Shown here: positions 6,593-14,147 of the stretch, piece by piece
Numbering within the stretch: the first letter of the stretch is position 1
Layout: each line of letters starts with the position of its first letter
DNA from: an uncultured Eubacteriales bacterium
Lineage (GTDB): Bacteria; Bacillota; Clostridia; Lachnospirales; Lachnospiraceae
Direction: 5' to 3'
DNA: 15,488 nt
Assembly (NCBI GenBank): GCA_900548855.1
Contig: URMF01000065.1
Location: 1-15,488, forward strand
The notes under the pieces: model-generated
Database searches by the model: none
The model's input: the letters and a program-made list of their open reading frames with translations, nothing else
What the model was told of the DNA's origin: nothing
Position numbers and translations under genes: made by a program

Positions 6593-8827
6593 ATGGGAAA
6601 TGTATTATCGTTTGAAAAGTATAAAGAACAATTTTATGCAGAATTTGATGAATACTATTCGACATATCCGATTGATGTTGAAAAGGAAATAGGAAAACTG
6701 GATAAGGAAAAAAGAGATGAAAATCCATGCACGGAAAAAAGAAAGGTTTATGAATTGGCAAGAAAGTGTAAGGTACATGTTTTCAGAAATTTTCCTTTTT
6801 ACTTTGAATTGTGCACAGGAAGGGCAAGAAATGGGCTGACAGCTTCGTTTCCACCGGAACCTGGCATTGGTGGCGAAATGATGCGGGAAAACAGAGAAAT
6901 AGAGCACGATTTTTTTTCATTTCGAGATTATTATAAGGAGCTCAATGTATTTATCTCGTTCTTCTTTACGGATTTTGCTCATCATTGTATCGGATATGAA
7001 AAAGTTCTTAATTATGGTTTAGACGGCATCATTGCACAGGCGGAGTTAAAAAAAGAGCAGATTGAGGGTGAATCGGAAAAGGCATTTTTAGAAAGCGCGA
7101 TTTATGGATGTGAGGTGTTAAAAGAAATTGCACAGAACTTTTCTACAGAAGCCCTCAGTCTGGCAGATGGTGAAAGTAATGAGGAGATTAGAAAAAATTT
7201 GATGACCATTGCTGAAACAGCAGCACAAATTCCGGCAAAGCCTTCACAAACATTTTATGAAGCGTTGAATACCATATGGTTTATGCGCGAAATTGTCATG
7301 GGAATGGAAGGCATTGGGATTGCAATTATAGGCCATTTTGACAGGCTATTATATCCGTACTACAAAAAGGATATAGAGGAGGGCAGGTTAACAAGAAATG
7401 AAGCAAAGGATCTTTTGGCTTTTGCACTTCATTTGACAGATGCAAAATGGGATCTGAGAAATCATCCGCCGGATGGTGGTGCCAATACGGCCATGACCAT
7501 CGGAGGATGTAGCAGGAATGGAGCGCCTGTTTATAATGAAGTGACTCAAATGATATTGGAAATATTTGAAGAACAGGAGCTGGTAAACCCGAAGCTTCAG
7601 GCAAGAATTAGTCATAATCATTCAATGGAGTATTTCGAAAAATTAGGAAAAATTATTGCAAAGGGTAAGAATGTTCTCTCCATTTTTAATGACGAAATAC
7701 TAATTCCGGCAAATGTACGACAGGGAAAGGAATTGGCAGATGCCAGATTATATGTTGCTGGAGGGTGTCAGGAACCACTTTTAAGTGAAACAGAGATAAA
7801 CTGCCGTGCGTATATCTATGTAAGTTTGCCGAAACTTTTATTACTCATTTTAGGTGTCGGAACCCAAGATTTCTGGATACACGAAGGTATTGAACAACCC
7901 AATGTGCATACTTGTTTGAATTATGCTGAGTTCTATTCCTGCTTTGTTGGAAAAATCAGGCAGATTATTTATCAGGTGGCAAAGTACTTTAACCAATATG
8001 AAAAAATGTGGTATGAGTATAATCCCTGTCCATTATATTCGGCTACGATAACCGGATGCATTGAAAAGGCAAAGGATATGACGCAGGGAGGGGCAAAATA
8101 CAATACATCCAGTTTTTCTCCTGTGGGATTTGGTACTTTGGTCGATTCTTTGTTTGCAATCAAAAAAGTAGTTTTTGAAGATAAGGATATGACGCTGGAT
8201 GAACTAATAAAATGTCTGAATAGTAATTTTTCTGACTGTGAAAGAACAAGGGCTTTTTTGACATACAAAGTAGACAAGTGGGGGAGAGACAGCGGAGAAA
8301 TCAACCAGCTGGCTTCAGAAGTATCTGAGGATTTATCACAGATATTTTCAGGTATTCCCAATTCGCGTGGCGGGTGGTTTGAAAGTTCTCTGTTTTCAAA
8401 TACCGGGTATGTTTCTTTGCGTAACACAGAGGCTACACCGGATGGAAGAAAGCAAGGTGATATATTATCCAGAGGAATGGGACCGAGCGAAGCAGTTGGT
8501 CCGACAAATATCAGCCGGATCATGGAAGGACTGGATAAGCTGCGTATGGAAAACTATCCTGCATCAGCAGTATTATATTTGGATTTTCCATTTTCTCCCA
8601 ATAATATGGACAGCACTATTTTTTCAGCAGTTGTTCGCAGCTTTTTGGATATGGGAGGTAATGTGGTTGATTTCAATATTACAGATTCCGGAGTTCTTGA
8701 AGAAGCGAAGAAAAATCCGGAAAAATATAAAAATCTGATTGTAAGGGTTTGGGGATTCAGTGCATACTTTACGGCATTAGATGAGGAACTTCAAAATGAA
8801 ATGATTAACAGAAACCGTGCACATTAA
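6593..8827 (+). CDS. Glycyl radical enzyme of the eliminase (dehydratase/lyase) type
   Basis: A full-length 744-residue pyruvate-formate-lyase-superfamily enzyme. A stored glycyl radical makes a cysteine thiyl radical that starts C-O, C-N, C-S or C-C cleavage in anaerobes. The radical motif near the C-terminus is RVWGFSAYF with Gly721. The active-site loop is AGGCQEPLLSETE with Cys392 and Glu394. The Cys-x-Glu pattern is that of glycerol/propanediol dehydratase, choline lyase and related eliminases, and not the Cys-Cys of true pyruvate formate-lyase, so 'formate acetyltransferase' would be a misnomer. Other family blocks are GGAKYN (Gly-rich barrel loop) and ATPDGRK. Gln after the catalytic Cys (usually Val in the eliminases I recall) and Trp before the radical Gly are unusual. 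There is no N-terminal extension of the sort that targets GREs to microcompartments, and there are no shell genes. AGGGAGA (6577-6583) sits nine bases before ATG 6593. The reaction is unknown. Confidence 0.95.
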   Translation: MGNVLSFEKYKEQFYAEFDEYYSTYPIDVEKEIGKLDKEKRDENPCTEKRKVYELARKCKVHVFRNFPFYFELCTGRARNGLTASFPPEPGIGGEMMRENREIEHDFFSFRDYYKELNVFISFFFTDFAHHCIGYEKVLNYGLDGIIAQAELKKEQIEGESEKAFLESAIYGCEVLKEIAQNFSTEALSLADGESNEEIRKNLMTIAETAAQIPAKPSQTFYEALNTIWFMREIVMGMEGIGIAIIGHFDRLLYPYYKKDIEEGRLTRNEAKDLLAFALHLTDAKWDLRNHPPDGGANTAMTIGGCSRNGAPVYNEVTQMILEIFEEQELVNPKLQARISHNHSMEYFEKLGKIIAKGKNVLSIFNDEILIPANVRQGKELADARLYVAGGCQEPLLSETEINCRAYIYVSLPKLLLLILGVGTQDFWIHEGIEQPNVHTCLNYAEFYSCFVGKIRQIIYQVAKYFNQYEKMWYEYNPCPLYSATITGCIEKAKDMTQGGAKYNTSSFSPVGFGTLVDSLFAIKKVVFEDKDMTLDELIKCLNSNFSDCERTRAFLTYKVDKWGRDSGEINQLASEVSEDLSQIFSGIPNSRGGWFESSLFSNTGYVSLRNTEATPDGRKQGDILSRGMGPSEAVGPTNISRIMEGLDKLRMENYPASAVLYLDFPFSPNNMDSTIFSAVVRSFLDMGGNVVDFNITDSGVLEEAKKNPEKYKNLIVRVWGFSAYFTALDEELQNEMINRNRAH

Positions 8828-8875
8828 TGATGAAAATCGGTTTTATATAAACTAGGAAAGTATGGGATATAGTGG

Positions 8876-9769
8876 ATGCAGGGAACAATATTTAACATAC
8901 AGCATTTTTCTATTCATGATGGTCCTGGCATACGTACAACGGTATTTTTCAAGGGATGTAATTTAAAATGTGCATGGTGTCATAATCCAGAATCGCAGAG
9001 TGCCATTCCTGAATTAATGTTTCATGAAAAAAAGTGTATTGGATGTGGTGCATGTGTAGATATCTGTGAAAGAAAGGCACGCCGGATTGCAAATGGCCAG
9101 TTGATACATTTATATGATATTTGTACAAATTGTGGAAAATGTGCAGAAGTATGTTATTCAAGGGCATTAGAGATTATAGGACAAAAATATACAGATGAGG
9201 ATGTTATGGAAGAAGTTATGAAGGATACTCATCTGTACAATAACTCTGGAGGCGGCGTCACATTTTCAGGCGGTGAAGCTATGCTACAAATTGATTTTTT
9301 AGAAGAGTTATTAAAGAAATGTAAAGCAATGGAAGTCAGTACTGCTGTGGATACAGCAGGTAATATACCATGGGAATATTTTCAAAGGATTTTACCATAC
9401 ACAGATTTATTTTTATATGATCTAAAGAGCATGGATTGTAATCAGCACCAAAAGTTTACAGGTGTGGATAATGGACGAATACTTACAAATTTAAACAAAT
9501 TAAAGAAAAATTCTCCTATATGGGTTCGTATTCCATGCATTAAAAATGTTAATGACTCTGACAAGGAAATAGAAGCTTACTGCAGGTATTTACAACATGC
9601 GGACAACATCCAGAGGATAGAGTTGATTCCTTATCATTCTTATGGGGAACATAAATATAAAATGCTGGGCAAAAGTGTTCAGAACTTTATGCCAATGGAT
9701 AAACAGACATCACAAGTTTTACAGAAAAAATTAGAAGCACAGGGATTTCAGGTAATCAATTATTGTTAA
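8876..9769 (+). CDS. Glycyl radical enzyme activating enzyme (radical SAM)
   Basis: A 297-residue activase that uses a [4Fe-4S] cluster and S-adenosylmethionine to abstract hydrogen from the radical glycine of the GRE encoded 48 bases upstream. The radical-SAM motif is CNLKCAWC (Cys28, Cys32, Cys35), preceded by the family start FSIHDGPGIRTTVFFKG. An insert with two ferredoxin-like cluster motifs follows: CIGCGACVDIC (54-64) and CTNCGKCAEVC (83-93). That double-cluster insert is typical of activases for eliminase-type GREs and absent from the short PFL activase, which supports the same reading of the partner. GGGVTFSGGEAM is the SAM-binding GGE motif. The ribosome site is weak (AGGAAAG at 8854-8860 is distant), so expression may rely partly on coupling. 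The length is usual for the family and all twelve cluster cysteines implied by the motifs can be seen except any lying outside these three groups. Confidence 0.95.
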   Translation: MQGTIFNIQHFSIHDGPGIRTTVFFKGCNLKCAWCHNPESQSAIPELMFHEKKCIGCGACVDICERKARRIANGQLIHLYDICTNCGKCAEVCYSRALEIIGQKYTDEDVMEEVMKDTHLYNNSGGGVTFSGGEAMLQIDFLEELLKKCKAMEVSTAVDTAGNIPWEYFQRILPYTDLFLYDLKSMDCNQHQKFTGVDNGRILTNLNKLKKNSPIWVRIPCIKNVNDSDKEIEAYCRYLQHADNIQRIELIPYHSYGEHKYKMLGKSVQNFMPMDKQTSQVLQKKLEAQGFQVINYC

Positions 9770-9776
9770 GGGTATA

Positions 9777-9795
9777 TTCTCTGTATATAAGAGAA
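9777..9795 (+). repeat. Small hairpin between activase and kinase genes
   Basis: TTCTCT (9777-9782) pairs with AGAGAA (9790-9795) over a 7-base AT loop in the 53-base gap. It is weak and not followed by a T-run. It might affect expression of the distal kinase and aldolase genes, but could be chance in AT-rich sequence. Confidence 0.2.
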
Positions 9796-9822
9796 AATAA
9801 TGCATAAGGCAAGGTGGATGAT

Positions 9823-10953
9823 ATGGGAAAAAAAGTGATTGCAGCTGGGCATATATGCTTGGACATTACACCTGTTTTTTCGAAGGCTGGTAAAAAAACA
9901 ATGAGCAGCATCTTGCAACCGGGAAAATTGATACAAATGAAGGGAGTTGATGTACATACAGGCGGTTCTGTAGCTAATACGGGTCTTGCTATGAAAATAT
10001 TAGGTGCGGATGTCACTCTTATGGGAAAAATAGGCAAGGATGCCTTTGGTGATATGATCCATAATATTCTGAAAGAATATAAAGCGGAAAAGGGGATGCT
10101 GGTTATGGAGGGAGAATCTACTTCTTATTCCGTTATTCTTGCTGTTCCGGGAATTGACCGTATTTTTTTACATAATCCAGGTGCAAATGATACCTTTCAG
10201 GCAGATGATGTTCCACAGAAAGAACTGGAAAACGCTTCTTTGTTCCACTTTGGCTATCCGCCATTGATGAAGAAGATGTATGAACATCATGGAGAAGAAC
10301 TGCAAAAGCTTATGATAAAAGTCAAGGACACTGGTGCAGCTACCTCTTTGGATATGGCTGCAGTGGATTCTGCTGCCGATGTCGGACATATAGATTGGAA
10401 ACAAATTTTGGAGAAAGTCATTCCGTATGTTGATTTCTTTATGCCAAGTGCAGAGGAACTTTGTTATATGCTGGATAAGGAACGATTTGCCGACTGGCAG
10501 AAACGTGCTGGAAGCCAGGATATTACAGAAATATTGGATATTGAAAAGGATATTAAGCCACTTGCCAAACAGTGTATGGACTTTGGTGCAAAGGTATTAT
10601 TGATCAAGTGCGGCACTCCAGGTATATATTATCGAACTGCAGGCAGGAATACACTTATGAAAGTGGGAAAAAAAGCAGAGCTTAATATAAATAGATGGGC
10701 AGATAAAGAGGGGTTTGAAAAAAGCTATATACCAGAGCGAGTATTGTCAGGAACCGGAGCCGGGGATACAAGTATTGCGGCTTTTTTGACAGCCATGCTT
10801 GGAGGTTATACGATCGAAGAATGTATGCAGCTTTCCACAGCAACCGGTGCATCTTGTGTAACAGAGTATGATGCACTGAGCGGTTTAAAGTCTTTTAGTG
10901 AATTGCAGAAAAAAATAAAAGAAGGATGGGTTAAAGTACCCGGAAATGTCTGA
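9823..10953 (+). CDS. PfkB-family carbohydrate kinase
   Basis: An ATP-dependent kinase of the ribokinase/PfkB fold, likely phosphorylating a sugar or deoxy-sugar intermediate just before the aldolase step. From ATG 9823 it is 376 residues, longer than the usual 300-330. The start AAGHICLDITP carries the substrate-contacting Asp14. The first PfkB signature region is TGGSVANTG (47-55), and the catalytic base is Asp315 in SGTGAGDTSIAAF. Start choice: AAGGTGG (9811-9817) lies five bases before ATG 9823. GTG 9814 is an in-frame alternative adding three residues. The extra length lies mainly between about 205 and 305, including segments around QKRAGSQDITEILDIEKD and AELNINRWADKEG, which may shape substrate specificity. 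In inositol degradation a PfkB kinase (IolC) also precedes a class II aldolase (IolJ), but identity with IolC is not claimed. Confidence 0.92.
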   Translation: MGKKVIAAGHICLDITPVFSKAGKKTMSSILQPGKLIQMKGVDVHTGGSVANTGLAMKILGADVTLMGKIGKDAFGDMIHNILKEYKAEKGMLVMEGESTSYSVILAVPGIDRIFLHNPGANDTFQADDVPQKELENASLFHFGYPPLMKKMYEHHGEELQKLMIKVKDTGAATSLDMAAVDSAADVGHIDWKQILEKVIPYVDFFMPSAEELCYMLDKERFADWQKRAGSQDITEILDIEKDIKPLAKQCMDFGAKVLLIKCGTPGIYYRTAGRNTLMKVGKKAELNINRWADKEGFEKSYIPERVLSGTGAGDTSIAAFLTAMLGGYTIEECMQLSTATGASCVTEYDALSGLKSFSELQKKIKEGWVKVPGNV

Positions 10954-10976
10954 AAATTATATGAGGAGAGTAATAG

Positions 10977-11855
10977 ATGTTAGTAAATATGAATGATGTT
11001 CTGTTCCCGGCAAAAAAAAATAAATATGCGGTAGGATTGTTCAATGCAGTTAATTTGGAATTGGCCAGAGGTATCATGGGAGCAGCAGAGAGTATGAGAG
11101 CTCCGGTGATTATTGGTACTGCGGAAGTGTTATTTCCGTATGGACCGTTAGAAGAGGTCTCATATTATTTAATTCCCATGGCCAAAAAGGCAGATGTTCC
11201 AGTTGTAGTACACTTGGATCATGGTTTAAAGAAGGAAACTTGTTTAAAGGCACTGGAATTAGGATTTTCTTCCATTATGTATGACTGCTCAACAGATTAC
11301 TATGAAGATAATGTAAAAAAGGTAAAAGAAATGGCAGATATAGCACATTCATATGGTGCAACCATTGAGGCGGAATTGGGGCATGTAGGTGATAATGAAG
11401 GATCTGCTGAAGGAGAGTCGGGAGATGAGAATCCTGAAAAATATTATACAGATCCTAAAATGGCAAAGGATTTTGTGGAGAAAACAGGTGTAGATGCGCT
11501 TGCAATCGCAGTGGGTACAGCGCATGGTGCCTATACCCTTCCTCCAAAATTGGATTTTGAAAGAATCAGAACAATCGCAAATACAGTTGATATTCCATTA
11601 GTGCTGCACGGAGGTTCCGGCCTGACAGATGCAGATTTTAAGAGGGCAATACAGGAGGGAATCAGTAAGGTTAATATTTTTACAGATATAAATGTTGCGG
11701 CGGTAGAAGCAGAATTAAAAAAATTTAGTAGTGTGAAAAAAGGGATTATTGACTTGATTCCGGCTGCAGTCGAGGCTGTTAAACAGGAGACAGTCAAAAA
11801 AATGAAATTATTTTCAAGTGATGGAAGAGCTTTGTCGTATCATATAAATGGGTAA
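10977..11855 (+). CDS. Class II (zinc) ketose-phosphate aldolase, FbaA/GatY/IolJ-like
   Basis: A 292-residue metal-dependent aldolase expected to split a phosphorylated ketose-like product into two C3 units that join glycolysis. Motifs align with tagatose-bisphosphate aldolase: catalytic Asp81 and zinc ligand His82 in HLDHG, EAELGHVG (131-138), zinc ligands His183 in VGTAHGAY and His211 in LHGGSG, and Asn233 in SKVNIFTD. The residues after KVN (IFTDIN) differ from the more usual NxATE/NTE wording, and this region lines the substrate phosphate pocket, so specificity may differ from fructose-1,6-bisphosphate; that is inference. AGGAGAG (10964-10970) lies six bases before ATG 10977. It is the last gene of the operon, followed by two consecutive stop codons, and then directly by the broken permease with no clear terminator. 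A housekeeping fructose-bisphosphate aldolase is unlikely in this context. Confidence 0.93.
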   Translation: MLVNMNDVLFPAKKNKYAVGLFNAVNLELARGIMGAAESMRAPVIIGTAEVLFPYGPLEEVSYYLIPMAKKADVPVVVHLDHGLKKETCLKALELGFSSIMYDCSTDYYEDNVKKVKEMADIAHSYGATIEAELGHVGDNEGSAEGESGDENPEKYYTDPKMAKDFVEKTGVDALAIAVGTAHGAYTLPPKLDFERIRTIANTVDIPLVLHGGSGLTDADFKRAIQEGISKVNIFTDINVAAVEAELKKFSSVKKGIIDLIPAAVEAVKQETVKKMKLFSSDGRALSYHING

Positions 11856-11894
11856 TAAATAAAATGGTGTTTAAAAAATATTAATCATAGATCT

Positions 11895-12089
11895 TCTTTT
11901 CCATATGATCAAGCTTTTTCAATAATGACACTGACCCTGGCATTAAACAGCTTGAACGGGCAGTATGGAACAGAGTATAATATTTTAATGGCAGGTAGTC
12001 TGCTTTCTATGATACCGATTATTATAATTTATACTCTTGCACAAAAATACTTTAAGGAAGGATTGATGGCTGGCGGAGTGAAAGGCTAG
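11895..12089 (+). pseudogene. 3' remnant of a second MalG-type sugar permease
   Basis: The frame ending at TAG 12087-12089 encodes, over its last ~60 codons, TLTLALNSLNGQYGTEYN, then a hydrophobic helix (ILMAGSLLSMIPIIIIYTL), AQKYFKEG and LMAGGVKG. That is the characteristic end of MalG-type permeases, including the final membrane helix and the VKG terminus. No start codon with a ribosome site or upstream permease sequence precedes it; homology fades before about 11925 and the aldolase gene ends at 11855. About 80% of the gene is therefore missing. It ends 15 bases before the GH31 gene, so the ancestral order was permease then alpha-glucosidase in one operon. The breakpoint lies between 11856 and about 11930. 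Confidence 0.85.
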
Positions 12090-12104
12090 TCAGGGACAGG
12101 AACG

Positions 12105-14099
12105 ATGGTAAGGAAATATATCTTTGGAGAACCGATTGAAACAGATGCTGTGGTAAAGGAGCTCGCATCCTCTGCATGGAGCGATGGTGTTTTTCAGAAA
12201 AAAGAAGACGGTTTTCATTATTCTTTAAAAGAGGATGAAATCGTGTATGGGCTTGGAGAAAATGTGCGTGGCATCAACAAGAGAGGATGGCGTTACATCA
12301 GCAATTGCAGCGATAATCCGAATCACTGTGAGAATACCAATTCCCTGTATGGAGCACACAACTTCATTATGGTGGGTGACGGAGTGCATGAAACCTATGG
12401 CTTGTTTGTGGATACGCCGGGCAGGGTGACCTTTGATATTGGTTATACCGATATTGATGATCTTTGCATTTCCATGGAAGAGGAGAACTATAAAATTTAT
12501 CTGATTGAGGCAGCTTCCTACAGCAATGTGGTGAAGGAATTCCGTGAACTGATCGGAAGAAGCTATATTGCACCCCGCTGGGCATTTGGTTATGGGCAGA
12601 GCCGGTGGAGCTATGATACAGCGGATGAAGTGCGTGAGGTGGCGGCGGAATATAAAAAGCATAACATTCCCATCGACAGTATCTATCTGGACATTGATTA
12701 TATGGAGCGGTATAAGGACTTTACGATTAACCGGGACAGCTTCGCTGATTTTGAAGAGCTTGTCGAAGAGATGAGGAAGGAAAACATTCATCTCGTTCCC
12801 ATTATTGATGGTGGTGTAAAAAAGGAAGATGGCTATGACGTCTACGAAGAAGGTAAGGCGAACGGCTACTTTTGCAAGGATGAAAACGGGGAAGACTTTG
12901 TTATTGGAGTATGGCCCGGTAAGTGCTGCTTTCCGGATATGCTTGATGATAAGGCAAGACAGTGGTTTGGCGATAAGTACCGGATTCTGATCGACAAGGG
13001 AATTGACGGCTTCTGGAATGATATGAATGAGCCTGCAATTTTTTATTCCGAAAAGCATCTGAAAGAGGTCTTTGAGAAAATGGAAAACTATAAGAAGATG
13101 AACCTTGACGTGAATACCTTTTTCGAAATGACAGGAATGATTGGAGGCATCTGCAATAATCCGGAGGATTATGCTTCGTTTTACCATAATTATAAAGGCA
13201 GGCGTTACCGCCACGATCAGGTACATAACCTGTTTGGCTATTATATGACGAGATCTGCTTCCGAGGCATTTGAGCGTTATGTGCCGGAAAAGAGAATTCT
13301 GTTGTTTTCCAGAGCATCCTATATCGGCATGCACCGGTTCGGAGGAATCTGGCAGGGAGACAATGCTTCGTGGTGGTCCCATCTGAAAATGAATGTGAAG
13401 ATGATGCCCTCTTTGAATATGTGCGGCTTTTTATATACCGGAGCGGATGTCGGTGGATTTGGTGCAGATGCAACCGAAGATCTGGTGTTACGTTGGCTGG
13501 AATTTGCGGTGTTTACACCACTTTTACGGAATCATTCGGCAAGGGGAACCAGAAGACAGGAGGTGTATCGTTTCTCCCATGTGGAGAAATTTGCGGATGT
13601 GATTGGTGTGCGTTATCAGATTCTTCCATATATTTACAGCGAATATATGAAGGCAGCATTGCGTAATACGATGATGTTTAATCCGTTAGCGTTCCTTTAT
13701 GGTGAGGATGCACTGGCAGGACAGGTGGAGGATCAGCTTTTTATCGGCGAAAATGTCATGGTGGCACCGGTCTGCGAGCAGAATATGTCAGGCAGAGTCG
13801 TATATTTCCCGGAAAGAATGAAGCAGCTCATTTTTAAAAATGGTATTGTGGAAGAGGAAAAAGTGTACGAAAAAGGCTTTTCCTATGTGGAAATGCCGAT
13901 GGGAACCGTGCATGTTTTCCTAAGGGAAGGATATCTGTTCCCGGTGGCAAAAGGCGGAAAGTGTGTTGAAGATGTTGATTTTGAAGACCTGACGCTGTAT
14001 TCCTTTGGAGAAGAAATCAAACCGTACGAGTACTATCTGGATGATGGCGAAACGAAAGACTTCACGATCGAATCCCATATCCGTATGTTAAGCTGTTAA
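12105..14099 (+). CDS. GH31 alpha-glucosidase
   Basis: A 664-residue retaining alpha-glucosidase without a signal peptide, so probably cytoplasmic, acting on imported alpha-gluco-oligosaccharides. The catalytic nucleophile is Asp306 in GFWNDMNEP, and the acid/base is Asp419 in IWQGDNASWWSH. Other GH31 blocks are FGYGQSRWSY, LDIDYM, FPDM and TGADVGGFG. Length, both catalytic positions and many blocks (YGLGE, GINKRG, SLYGAHNF, RHDQVHNLFGY) match the R. obeum alpha-glucosidase as I remember it, which prefers alpha-1,6 linkages such as isomaltose; that preference is carried over by resemblance, not shown. I do not see features that would make it a sulfoquinovosidase. It follows the permease remnant by 15 bases and has about 47% GC, unlike the operon on its left. 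The 5' half of its original operon is gone, so it may now depend on read-through from the GRE operon. Confidence 0.93.
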   Translation: MVRKYIFGEPIETDAVVKELASSAWSDGVFQKKEDGFHYSLKEDEIVYGLGENVRGINKRGWRYISNCSDNPNHCENTNSLYGAHNFIMVGDGVHETYGLFVDTPGRVTFDIGYTDIDDLCISMEEENYKIYLIEAASYSNVVKEFRELIGRSYIAPRWAFGYGQSRWSYDTADEVREVAAEYKKHNIPIDSIYLDIDYMERYKDFTINRDSFADFEELVEEMRKENIHLVPIIDGGVKKEDGYDVYEEGKANGYFCKDENGEDFVIGVWPGKCCFPDMLDDKARQWFGDKYRILIDKGIDGFWNDMNEPAIFYSEKHLKEVFEKMENYKKMNLDVNTFFEMTGMIGGICNNPEDYASFYHNYKGRRYRHDQVHNLFGYYMTRSASEAFERYVPEKRILLFSRASYIGMHRFGGIWQGDNASWWSHLKMNVKMMPSLNMCGFLYTGADVGGFGADATEDLVLRWLEFAVFTPLLRNHSARGTRRQEVYRFSHVEKFADVIGVRYQILPYIYSEYMKAALRNTMMFNPLAFLYGEDALAGQVEDQLFIGENVMVAPVCEQNMSGRVVYFPERMKQLIFKNGIVEEEKVYEKGFSYVEMPMGTVHVFLREGYLFPVAKGGKCVEDVDFEDLTLYSFGEEIKPYEYYLDDGETKDFTIESHIRMLSC

Positions 14100-14147
14100 A
14101 AGCGAAAGGCTGGCAACAGATTTTGTCAGTGGAAGGGAGTTGATGCA

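Noticed and set aside
6593..8827. Calling the GRE pyruvate formate-lyase
   Set aside because: The active site has Cys-Gln-Glu rather than the Cys-Cys pair of PFL, and the activase has two extra ferredoxin-type clusters, which fits eliminase-type GREs.
9823..11855. myo-Inositol operon (IolC/IolJ)
   Set aside because: A PfkB kinase and class II aldolase are shared, but no IolG, IolE, IolD or IolB is present, and a GRE is not part of that pathway.
2047..11914. Weak similarity between the T-rich stretch near 2047-2066 and that near 11889-11913 as element-end repeats
   Set aside because: Needs several gaps to align, lies in AT-rich sequence, and TnpX-type elements leave only a 2-base direct repeat. 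Treated as chance.
12225..13382. 385-residue open frame on the minus strand inside the GH31 gene
   Set aside because: It is a shadow of the well-supported GH31 frame, with no ribosome site or recognisable domain.
2281..14099. Complete sulfoquinovose pathway (GH31 sulfoquinovosidase, PfkB sulfofructose kinase, aldolase, reductase, DHPS sulfolyase)
   Set aside because: The gene types superficially fit, but the GH31 resembles an ordinary alpha-glucosidase, is separated by a recombination scar and differs in GC. No isomerase or sulfite/sulfonate-specific gene is visible. Kept only as a substrate alternative.
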